In this document: positions 34,144-43,900 of the stretch, one piece after another
Layout of the letters: the number at the start of each line of letters is the position of its first letter
Numbering within the stretch: position 1 is the first letter of the stretch
Source: Paragyromitra xinjiangensis
Lineage: Eukaryota; Ascomycota; Pezizomycetes; Pezizales; Discinaceae
Direction: 5' to 3'
Length of the DNA stretch: 64,000 nt
NCBI GenBank assembly: GCA_038503065.1
Contig: JBCAMK010000009.1
Span: 310,001-374,000 of the forward strand
Notes under the pieces: generated by a model
The model's input: the letters and a program-made list of their open reading frames with translations, nothing else
Told to the model about the DNA's origin: nothing
Database searches by the model: none
Position numbers and translations under genes: made by a program

Positions 34144-35176
34144 CATCAGCAAAAAAAAAATTGCGCCCAATAGGTACATATTCCGCCCAACCGTCTGCCA
34201 CGCCCGGGCGCCACTTGCTGCCTGCAGTGCTTCCAGGCGACCTCCTACCATCCGGCAGCGCAGGGCGGCAGCTTGGGTACTTAGCAAATTTTCGATCGAA
34301 TTTTTCTAAGTCCCTGAAAACTCGGGACTTAGCAAAATTCAATACACTCGCCTCCCAGGCACTTAGCGATTTTCAAAAAATCTGGAGGTCGCTTAGTCAT
34401 CACTATGTAGTCACTTAGTCATCACTTTGTAGTCGCCAAGTCGTCGCTTAGTCGTCGCCAAAGCAACACCTAGTAAGACAGCAATCTCCACCTCCCCCTA
34501 TTCCTTCCCGTCCTTCTTTCTATTGCTTCCCCCTATTCCCTCCCACCCATTCTCAACCTCGCTGTACCGCTGACATCGTGACTTTTAGGCTTGAAGTGCG
34601 AAGCTCTGCTTGCAAAGAACCTCCCAGGTAACGTCTTGATTCCGTTTATTTGACTCCTGCTGATATGCCTCTTAGACTCGCTTTGATCCGCTGCTTCAGC
34701 TTCCTCTGCCTCCACCGGCTGCCTGCTTCGCTGCTTCCGCCTAAGCAAGCTCAGGAGGCGGCTCAATTGGCTGGTTGATTTGCTGCCTGAGCTTCCTGAG
34801 CTTCCGCTGCCTCCGCCACATGGTCAATCCGCTGCCTGAGCTTCTGCCGCCTCAGCCAATTGATCGATTCGCTGCTGCAACTTCCGCCGCTTCCGCCATA
34901 TGGTCAATTTGCTGCCTGAACCTGCGCCTGCGCCATATGGTCGATTCGCTGCCTGAGCTTCTGCTGCCTCAGCCAATTGATCGATTCGCTGCAGCAGCCT
35001 CCGCTGCCTGAGCCTGAGCCTGCGCCAATAGGTCGATTCGCTGCCTGAGCTTCCGCTTCCTGTGTCATATGGTCGATCCGCTGCCTGAGCCTGCGCCTGA
35101 GCCTGAGCCTGCGCCTGCGCCAATAGGTTGATTCACTGCCTGAGCTTCCGCTTCCTGCGCCATATGGTCGATCCGC
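34144..35176. mobile_element. CATCAGC element 9, right end missing
   Basis: The left terminus is CATCAGCAAAAAAAAAATTGC with TA flank, almost identical to element 6 through the CTTAGCGATTTTCAAAAA region and into the satellite. The satellite is cut at 35176, where an LTR-like sequence begins. No matching right terminus follows. Confidence 0.75.
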
Positions 35177-35757
35177 TGTAAGACCGGTACTTTGCACCAC
35201 TATTGAATTCTAAGCGAAGCTTTAGATAGCTCTCTAGACTCTGTAACTCGACCGGCTACTATCCGTAGCACAATACCCGAGCGCACGTCCTGACAACTTC
35301 TTATGAACCGCACAAAGGCAACAATAGTTTAAGTGAGATAAGGGTCAGGGCTGTTCCGTTGAAAGAACTTTCTCAATAGGAAGGACACGAGTGTTGAAGC
35401 GCGAAGCTATGCTAAACAACTCGATACAATGGAGAATTTATCACGGAACAAAGTATGTTAGTAACAAAATAATATTGATAAGGCTCGTTCTTCCTCGATG
35501 ATGATCGACTCAGAATTGACGTCCAATGCAAGAGTATTTATATCCCGTCCTCTTTACTACTGTGTGTTCTTTGTAGCTTGGGTCGACGGACTAAACTATC
35601 TACTATTACAAATTGAACTAACTCGCTTATCCATTTATCCAACATCCTATCGGCGAAGCCGATATCACCACCTTCCGACGCTTACCTCTCATTCAGTAAT
35701 CTTCGGATCGCTGTGGCGATGATACGGTTGTGACGGTTGCGTTCGCCCGATTGAGTA
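35177..35757 (+). repeat. Possible solo LTR, interrupted by element 8
   Basis: The sequence starts TGTAAGACCGG, contains TTTATATCCC-type promoter sequence near 35536, and after removal of element 8 would end GGTTACA at 38491. That gives TGTAA...TTACA ends. No 5-bp duplication was found, so the assignment is tentative. No gene is present. Confidence 0.35.
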
Positions 35758-36189
35758 CATCAGCAAAACTGATTCTCGGCTCCTGGGCGCTCCTGGACCC
35801 TCATGGACGGTGCGGACCAGATGGAGGCAAGTGCCAGTCCATGGAACAGCCATATCCCAAGGACCCTTGCACACGGTTCCCGGACCACACACCACTTCTC
35901 ACGGACCCTCATGGACCTCCCTGGACCACCTACCATAGATGGCGGACCTTCCTGGAGCTCTATCAATTCCTGTGGACCACACTGTCGCTTGTAGGTCGCT
36001 TATAGAGCGGCTGTAGGGCGCCAATAATACTACTACTAGGGGTACGCGAATGTTCATGATTATTGGTATCAATTTGGCTACGTATATTGAAAAGCTACAC
36101 TATAGGATCTCTATGTACAAAATCAAGCAGTCGCCACTAGAGGCAACTCCCCCCCCGCACTAAACCCGCCTGTGCCTAAATCAATTGTT

Positions 36190-36965
36190 TGGTCTGCTAT
36201 TCAGCAGTTGTTTCAGGCGCTGGCACGCAGTCGATTCGGAGTCTATTCAGCAGTCAATTTGGCAGTCAATTTGGCAGGATTCGGAGTCAATTCGGGAGTC
36301 GATTCAGGAGCCTATTCAGCAGCAGTTCAGGCGTCGATTCGGAGTCTATTCAGGAGTCTATTCAGCAGTCAATTCAGCAGTCAATTCAGCAGGATTCGGA
36401 GGCTTAGAAACGGCTGATTCGGAGTCTATTCAGGAGTCAATTGAGCAGTCAATTCAGCAGGATTCGGAGTCTATTCAGGAGCCTATTCAGCAGTCAATTC
36501 AGCAGGATTCGGAGGCTTAGAAACAGCCAATTCGGAGCCGATTCGGAGTCTATTCAGGAGTCAATTCAGCAGTCAATTCAGCAGGATTCGGAGGCTTAGA
36601 AACAGCTGATTCGGAGTCGATTCGGAGTCTATTCAGAGTCTATTTAGGAGCCTATTCAGCAGTCAATTCGGAGCCTATTCGGGAGTCGATTCAGAGTCTA
36701 TTCAGGAGCCTATTCAGCAGTCAATTCGGAGCCTATTCGGGAGTCGATTCAGAGTCTATTCAGGAGCCTATTCAGCAGTCAATTCGGAGCCTATTCGGGA
36801 GTTGATTTGGAGTCTATTGAGCAGTCAATTCAGCAGTCAATTCAGCAGTGGATTCGGAGGCTCAGAAACAGCTGATTCGGAGTCTATTCAGGAGTCAATT
36901 CGGCAGTCAATTCAGCAGGATTCGGAGGCAGCTCGGGAGGCTCTCAGGCAGTCGATTCAGCAGGC
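36190..36965. repeat. Satellite array of element 8
   Basis: 15-bp modules TATTCAGGAGTCAAT / TCAGCAGGATTCGGA are ordered much as in element 1 (5045-6100), including the GAGGCTTAGAAACAGC spacer and several CTATTCAGGAGCCTATTCAG copies. Open frames across it are repeat artefacts. Confidence 0.88.
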
Positions 36966-37682
36966 TGTGGAAGCGAGCGAGGTCTGCTGCTGAAGGGGTC
37001 TGCAGCTGAAGGGGTCCGACCAGGCGAGGTCCGATGTAATAGGGTCCTATGTCTGCTGTCAACGATGTCCGAATGTATGTGGGATGTTGGAACTGAAGTC
37101 ATGATGTTAGCAAAGTTCATGTAACTGCATAGTAGGGAGGGAAGGGTAATAGGGAGTGTGGATGGGTGTGGATGGGTGTGGATGGGTGGGAGTAAGAGAA
37201 AAGGGGTAACATGGCAACAGTACAGGTGGCAGCAAAAGACCTTCGCCAAAAATTCACTAAGTCCCTAGGGCCAGGGTTATTGACTCAATTGCAAGCGAGA
37301 TCCTGCGATCTCCTGTCAGCAGGGTGCGCAATTCGGGACCCTAATAGAGAGCAGGTACGTACTTCAGGGGACTGGGGGAGGGCAGGTACGCACTTCAGTG
37401 GTGTTCAGATCGGTACTGGGGGAAGGTACACAGCTCCAGAGAGCGCCATGGAGCTAAGAAAGCGGACCCTGATCGGTACTGGAGGGAGATACGCAACTCC
37501 GGAGAGCACCATGGACTGTGCAGCAAAGCTCCAGGAAGCTCCAGGAGGGTCCATGGGTTTGTAGGTGAGGTCCACAGTGTGTACGGGAGCACAGTCCTTC
37601 CGTCCTGTAGTAACCAAAATAGACCACAAGACGGGTGGCTGATCCAGTTGTGCTCAGGACTCTCCCACACCAACGCTCAGAC

Positions 37683-38415
37683 TGTAACGGGGGTGGTCCT
37701 CTAGACAACTACTAAGGCTAGGTAGGAAAACGGCCGTTGCTTATACTAAAGTCAGGCTGAGATCTTAAAGTATTTTCGTGCAGTATACTCAATAATCTTA
37801 AGGGCGGAACTCGGTAATTCTCGTCACTAGGTCTCTGGTTGAAGATGGAGAAGAGCAACTGGTGGCGGGGCTCGCCAGTACTTGTAGTACTGCATGCTCG
37901 CTGCCTCTACTCAGTTCTACTCAGCTGGGGGATCCGGTTAACCCTGAATCCTGTCAGTGATCATGGGCGGTTCCCTTTGGAAGTGTTCTCTCACATTCCG
38001 CTGGAGTTCTGCACCTCATGTGCAACCGCTCCTTATGCACTGCTCTACCAGTCAGGACTCTATGATCCGCCAGCCTAGTCCTACAGGACTACTTGCATGG
38101 CACTGATCAGTCCATAGTTGCGTCAGGTGTCCGCTAGAATAGTTCTCCCAGTTGCGCCGCCTATCAGCCATAGCTGGTGGGGCATGCACAGGTGGATTAG
38201 GAACTCAACCGCATTTCTATGTGCTTGATGTCATCGGAGATCTGCTACAGGCCCGTCAGCCTTAGCACCTCCGGATGTTCCTAACCACCAGGTCAGCGGG
38301 GTACTGGTGTTCCCTAGCATGTGGTAGCTACTCCACTCATGCTGGTCCTTGTACCTCTCCGTCTGCCCGGGTCTATTCTACCTTTCGCATGTAACAGCCT
38401 TGTGGGTCCGTTACA
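37683..38415. repeat. Solo LTR, family D, copy 2
   Basis: It runs TGTAACGG...CCGTTACA (733 bp) and is flanked by CAGAC on both sides (37678-37682 and 38416-38420). It shares CGGCCGTTGC, TTTCGTGCA and AATCTTAAGGGC blocks with the copy at 8651-9353 but is well diverged from it. Confidence 0.88.
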
Positions 38416-38724
38416 CAGACCTCCAGGAGAACGCGGGACCGGGAAGTAGAAGCCAGGATCAGAATCAGTTTTGCTGATGTAGGTGGTTACACGATATCGT
38501 TTTGTTGCGACAGCTGGTGTTTGGAGCCCCGTAGCGTGGGCAGGAGACCTCTGATGACTAATCCGAATAGCCCACGTGACTCGGCGCCCCAAGTTGCCCT
38601 ATGAAGACCTCTCATACATACCCTCCGGGTCACGTTTTGCGGGAAGGGCACCGTTGACGACCAAAGGGTTACTTTTAGTCTCCGGGACGCGGATATTTTG
38701 CGGGTGTCCCCCCTTCTCGATCTA

Positions 38725-38899
38725 CTCGCTGCTGAAGGCAGGGTAACGGCCGGGTAACCGGGGAAGGCAGGGTAACTGCCTGGGAATAGGCTGGGAAGGC
38801 CAATATCGCAACAGGCAGCCACAGAGGAGTCTAACGAAGACGGGAAGGTGACCAAATGGAAGGTAGGGTAACAGAGAGACCACTGCACGCCTATAGCTA
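38725..38899. repeat. Right arm of the GTTACCCTACC-rich inverted repeat
   Basis: The inverse complement of 33855-34060, with matching order of GTGGTCTCTCTGTTACCC, TTCCATTTGGTCACCTTCC, GTCTTCGTTAGACTCCTCTG and GGCAGTTACCCTGCC. The segment 38492-38724 between element 8 and this arm holds no recognisable gene. Confidence 0.65.
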
Positions 38900-38995
38900 T
38901 AGGTATAACAAGAATAAACAAAGCATGGAGATCTTTTTGCTGATTTTTTCGATTTTTTCCCTCCAGAATTGGTGGACTTTCAATTTGGAGTTCCA

Positions 38996-39404
38996 TTTCA
39001 CGGATAGGGTCAAGTACATGTGCGGTGTTAAGGATTAGTCATTGTATTATTTCGTTGTGTTTCTTTGTGATTCGGTTGGGTTGCTTCGAATGGATGAGTC
39101 ATGGAAAGGGGAAGACTGGGTATATAAGCGATGGATTTCTGCGGTTGTGATTGTTCTTTTCTTTCTTTCCTTAAGCAACGTCTCTTACTTTACTTCTACC
39201 GTACTGTTATAGAAATATCATCTCTGTTTCTACCTCAGAAACATCATTGTCGCTGCCGCTGTCGCACTCCAGAATCACTTCGATTCTTACCTCACGTGAG
39301 GCCTGTGGAAAACATTGTATTATCATTGTAGCGAAGTCTCTTTCAAGTAGCACTGCTCACCTTTGGGGATACTAAAGGGCTTGACGAAACCTCGCTCCCT
39401 GAGA
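38996..39404 (+). repeat. 5' LTR of gypsy B
   Basis: 409 bp, beginning TTTCACGG and ending CTGAGA (unusual termini; most LTRs are TG...CA). The boundary is set by the TTCCA duplication and the homologous start after the polypurine tract. TATATAAG at 39121-39128 is the likely TATA box; AAGCAACGT at 39173-39181 is the likely RNA 5' region. Confidence 0.94.
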
Positions 39405-39415
39405 TTACGTTGCTT
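39121..39415 (+). promoter_or_regulatory. TATA box, RNA 5' motif and self-complementary primer-binding site of gypsy B
   Basis: The nine bases just after the 5' LTR, ACGTTGCTT (39407-39415), are the exact complement of AAGCAACGT (39173-39181), which lies 52 bp downstream of the TATA box, where transcripts should begin. No TGG-type tRNA primer site follows the LTR. This is the arrangement of Tf1-type self-primed reverse transcription, in which the RNA 5' end folds onto the primer-binding site. The start site itself is not visible from sequence. Confidence 0.6.
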
Positions 39416-39626
39416 CCTCATCCACACCCCTCACCATAAGAACACACACTCTATGGGCATTGCATCGCGGATTTACCAATCCATCCTTCACCTTTTCCCT
39501 TGCACAACTGCCCGAAGAACCCCTGAACCAACGCTAGTTGTACCCGACTGGTTGGACCACGAATACCTAAGGACCAACTCAACACACTCCACCATTTCCA
39601 AAATTACCTAAGGAAATATCTTTACC

Positions 39627-40916
39627 ATGTCGGCAGTACCTAACCCCGCGCCTTCCGATGCCCAAACATCCGCAACTTGGGATTTCCCAACCCAAGACCG
39701 TTTCGCCGAACTGGCTGGCACGGATATCGCTAGGCTTTACCAAGATACCCGCGCCTACATCCATAGGCTTGAATTACAAATCGAAGCAAGCGACGAAGCC
39801 CGGGAACACGCAGAACAAAACCTGGGCACGACCCAAATACAGCTCACCAATGCCAATGCAACCCTCCAACAAGCCAACCAAACCACTGACCGCTTACGAA
39901 GGGAAAGGGATCAAGCTCGCTTGGGAGCACAAAGAGAATCACGTCCCCACTCCCCAGCACCACCTCCACCCCCTCCATTGGTAAATCAACACCGGTCAGA
40001 AAAAATGCCCGACCCAGAGAAGTTCGATGGGTCTCGCGATAAACTCCCCGGCTTTGTTCTCCAGCTCCGTTCCAAGCTATCGGTCAATAACGACCGCTTC
40101 ACCAACGAGAATAATAAGATTCTCTATACCATCAATCGTTTGGAAGGGGCTGCTCTTGAACAAGTCCGTCACACTGTCCTCCCTAATGGGACAACCACTT
40201 GGACCAACGCCGCCGAACTCATTACTGCCCTAGAAACCGCCTTTGGCGACCCCGACCCAACCGGAACAGCGAGGAGGGAACTCCACCAACTGAAGCAAGG
40301 AAAGAGGGAGTTCTCCGCCTACCTAGCGGATTTCCAACGCATCATGGGACGCCTTCAGTATGGGGAAACCGCGAAAATGGACGCCTTGGAATATGGAATC
40401 TCGGAAGAATTAAAGGAAGCAATGGTTGTTATAGTAGATCCTCCTACCACCTTCAACACCTTCACGTCGCTCCTCCTTCGGTTAGATAATCGTATCAGGG
40501 CCCACAAGGAGGAGAAGAAAAATACCAACCGAAACAACATGGGACAGTTTGTCGCCCCTGCTCCTGCCTCCTTTACCCCCCATCCTTCCCACACCCCGGG
40601 AGGACTGGCCCCCATGGACCTTTCCTTTGGAAGAACCAGCAATATGGATCGCCCTGCACCAGACCAACGGTTCACCATGATTAACGGACGAAAAAAGCTT
40701 TCAGATCTCGAGAAACAGTGGCGTCGGTCCACTGGCAAATGTATGTTTTGCGCGGGTGAAAACCACTCCTACGCCAACTGCCCCTCAGCGCCAAAAAAAC
40801 CCGCGATGAGGGGAGCCCTGGTTAATACGGCTCCCGCAGCGTCTTCTTCGTCGGGATCTGTTGATCCACTACCTTCCTTCACGGCTGCAGATATTTCCCA
40901 GTCTTTAAACTTGTAA
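39627..40916 (+). CDS. Gag of gypsy B
   Basis: 429 residues. The N-terminal ~120 residues are hydrophilic with a predicted coiled coil (RLELQIEASDEAREHAEQNL and LQQANQTTDRLRRERDQ). A proline run (HSPAPPPPPPL) follows, then the retrotransposon Gag core (~residues 130-300) and a CX2CX4HX4C zinc knuckle at residues 372-385 for RNA binding. It ends SQSLNL-stop; the last codons form the frameshift site. It assembles virus-like particles in the cytoplasm. The start is the first ATG after the leader and fits the copy-A reading frame. Confidence 0.95.
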   Translation: MSAVPNPAPSDAQTSATWDFPTQDRFAELAGTDIARLYQDTRAYIHRLELQIEASDEAREHAEQNLGTTQIQLTNANATLQQANQTTDRLRRERDQARLGAQRESRPHSPAPPPPPPLVNQHRSEKMPDPEKFDGSRDKLPGFVLQLRSKLSVNNDRFTNENNKILYTINRLEGAALEQVRHTVLPNGTTTWTNAAELITALETAFGDPDPTGTARRELHQLKQGKREFSAYLADFQRIMGRLQYGETAKMDALEYGISEELKEAMVVIVDPPTTFNTFTSLLLRLDNRIRAHKEEKKNTNRNNMGQFVAPAPASFTPHPSHTPGGLAPMDLSFGRTSNMDRPAPDQRFTMINGRKKLSDLEKQWRRSTGKCMFCAGENHSYANCPSAPKKPAMRGALVNTAPAASSSSGSVDPLPSFTAADISQSLNL

Positions 40917-40949
40917 AACCAGAGTCGCTATGTGACCCTGCTCTGGTTT
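40904..40949 (+). promoter_or_regulatory. Programmed -1 ribosomal frameshift site with stem-loop
   Basis: The heptamer T TTA AAC (40904-40910) lies in the gag frame two codons before the gag stop (40914-40916). After a 5-nt spacer, a perfect 9-bp stem AAACCAGAG (40916-40924) / CTCTGGTTT (40941-40949) closes a 16-nt loop. Slipping back one base on AAC makes the next codon CTT and enters a frame open for 31 codons before the first in-frame GTG, then on through all of Pol. Slippery site, spacer and stem match the established -1 signal. Confidence 0.88.
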
Positions 40950-43900
40950 CTTTTTCTTCTTCTCTGTCTGTTTTTTCTATTTCGGGATTTTCGGTATCTG
41001 ATGTGTGCGTGGAGGATAAATTGGATGGGGAACATTTTGTTATCTCTTGTAATCTTTCAAGTAACAATAAAACCATACAAACTCACGCACTATTGGACAC
41101 TGGAGCCTCGGGATTTGCATTCATGGATGAAGAATTTGCGCGTCACCATAATTTCCCCCTTATCCCCCTCAAAGTTCCTCGCCAACTCGAGGTTATTGAT
41201 GGCAGGCCCATTTCTTCGGGCGCCATCACTCATCTTGTACATTGCGGGCTTTCTATTCAAGATCATCAGGAAAAAGCCCCCTTCTTTGTGACACAACTTG
41301 GTCACTATCCGCTGGTCCTAGGAATCCCTTGGATGAAGCATCATGACGTTTCCCTACAATTCGCAGCCAATAAAGTTACTTTTGGATCCGAACACTGCCG
41401 CACTCATTGCGCCCCCACCAAAATTCCGGTCACAACTCACGGCATTCAACTCCCAAAAGAACTTAAAATCCATTTCATCGGAGCTGCAGCTTTTAGCCGG
41501 CTAGCTAAGAAACGGACATCCCAGATTTATGCCATTTCCCTGCGTGAAATCAATAAAATCTTAGACAAACAAGCCACAAAGGGAGAATGGAAACAACGGA
41601 TCCCCCTGGAATACCATGAGTTCCTGGACATGTTTGATGAATCCAAAGCCAATGGACTCCCCCCACGCCGTTCTTATGATCACAAGATACCCCTTCTCGC
41701 TGGAAAAGAACCACCCTTCGGGCCTCTCTATGGGATGTCAAGAGAAGAACTCTTGGTATTAAAAGAGTATATTGAAGATAACCTTGGAAAAGGGTTTATT
41801 CAAGCCAGCTCGTCACCAGCCGGAGCCCCGGTTCTCTTTGTGAAGAAAGCTGATGGATCCCTCCGTTTGTGCGTGGATTACCGTGGATTAAACAGTATCA
41901 CCATCAAAGATCGCTATACTTCCCCCCTCATCCGCGAAACCCTGGACCGCCTGGCTAAAGCTAAATGGTATACCAAGTTGGACCTTCGCATGGGTTACAA
42001 TCAAATACGAATGGGAGAAGGGGAAGAGTGGAAAACGGCCTTCCGTACCCGTTATGGCCTCTACGAGTACAAAGTCATGCCCTTTGGACTCACCAATGCA
42101 CCTGGCACCTTTCAACGCTTCGTTAACGACTGCCTCACCGAATACCTGGATATTTTCTGTACTGCCTACCTCGATGATATCTTAATTTACAGTGATAACC
42201 TGGAGGAGCATAAGGAACACGTTAATAAGGTACTTCAAGCTCTGAAACAGCAAGGAATCCTCCTCAAACCTGAGAAATGTGAATTTCATACCCAATCAAC
42301 GAAATATTTGGGATTGATCCTCTCCCCAGATGGCATCAGCATGGATGAGGAAAAGCTAAAAGCCGTAAGAGAGTGGGGGGTACCAAGATCGGTTAAAGAT
42401 GTCCAGGCTTTCTTGGGATTTGCGAATTTTTATCGACGATTTATATTCGGATTTTCACGACTTTCCTCCCCCCTTTCGGCATTAACAAAAAAGGATATTC
42501 CGTTCGAATGGTCCCCTAAGGCACAGCAAGCTTTTGATGCATTAAAACTTGCTTTCACTACCGCCCCAATCCTCATGCACTTCGACCCCGATAAGAAAAT
42601 CTTTGTGGAAACCGACGCTTCTGATTATGTATCAGCTGGTATTTTATCCCAATATGACGATAAGGGAGTTTTACACCCGGTAGCCTTCTTTTCAAAGAAA
42701 CATTCCCCCGCAGAATGCAACTATGAAATATACGACAAGGAACTACTAGCCATTATTCGAACATTCGAGGAATGGAGACCGGAATTGGAAGGGGCAGCAC
42801 ATCCCATCTCAGTTATTTCCGACCATAAGAATTTGGAATACTTCATGACCACTAAACAATTAAATCGTCGACAAGCAAGATGGGCTGAGTACCTTTCACG
42901 TTTTAATTTCGTTATTACCTATCGACCAGGAAAACAAGGGGGAAAACCGGACGCATTGACAAGGAGATCAGGAGACCTCCCTGAAGAAGGGGATGAAAGA
43001 TTCGCACACCAGAGTCAAGTGGTATTAAAAAAGGAAAATCTGGATCCTAAGCTAAGTTTGTTGGCGGGCTCTTTATCAAACGAACCCGCTGAAATGGACG
43101 CCACCTTATTTTTATTATTCAAAGAAGGATATAAAGCTGACCCATTCCTGGAGAAAATCCTTACAGCATTAGAAAAAGGAGATAGACAATCAAAGGAAAT
43201 TTCACTGGCCGAATGCACTAACAGTAACGGACTCCTCAAGTACCGCCAATGTTTCTTCGTCCCCGATTTCGATCCATTACGCCTTGAAATCCTGAAGCAA
43301 TATCACGATACACCGGCAGCAGGGCACTCAGGACGAGAAAAAACTTTCGAGCTGGTATCCAGGGATTTCTATTGGCCAAAGATGAGGGAATATATCGGCC
43401 GCTACATCAGGAATTGCCATGTTTGTCAACGAGCAAAGCCAACAACGCAAGGCACGCAAGGAGTTTTACGCCCCCTACCTATTCCGAATAGACCTTGGGA
43501 AGAGTTATCAATGGATTTTGTGACAGGGTTACCGGAATCGGAAGGCTTTGATGCGATAATGGTTATTGTTGATCGATTGTCGAAAATGAGACACCTAATC
43601 CCTTGCAACACCACTGTGAATGCTCGACAAGTGGCTGATTTGTACCTCCTGAATGTCTGGAAAATCCATGGCTTACCCTCCCATATCACTTCCGACCGTG
43701 GTACACAGTTCACTGCCAAGTTCTGGAAAGAGTTATGCCAACGGCTACAAATTAAGGCCAGGATGTCAACCTCCTTCCACCCAGAAACGGACGGACAAAC
43801 CGAGAGACTCAATGCAGTAATGGAACAGTATCTCCGGTGCTACGTGTCTTATCAGCAAGAAGACTGGGTTAAGTGGTTACCAATCGCGGAGTTCGCGGCA

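Larger units (their letters stand above)
35758..38479. mobile_element. CATCAGC element 8 (2.7 kb, satellite-bearing)
   Basis: A perfect 19-bp TIR CATCAGCAAAACTGATTCT occurs at both ends, flanked by TA on both sides (35756-35757 and 38480-38481). The interior has the same ATTCGGAGTC satellite as element 1 (36190-36960) but different subterminal sequence (GGACCCTCATGGAC-type repeats left, CTCCAGGAAGCTCCAGG right). A solo LTR is nested at 37683-38415. Confidence 0.93.

Noticed and set aside
38487..38996. 169-codon minus-strand frame as a gene
   Set aside because: It runs through the GTTACCCTACC repeat arm and up to the start of the gypsy B LTR; composition follows the repeats and no domain is visible.
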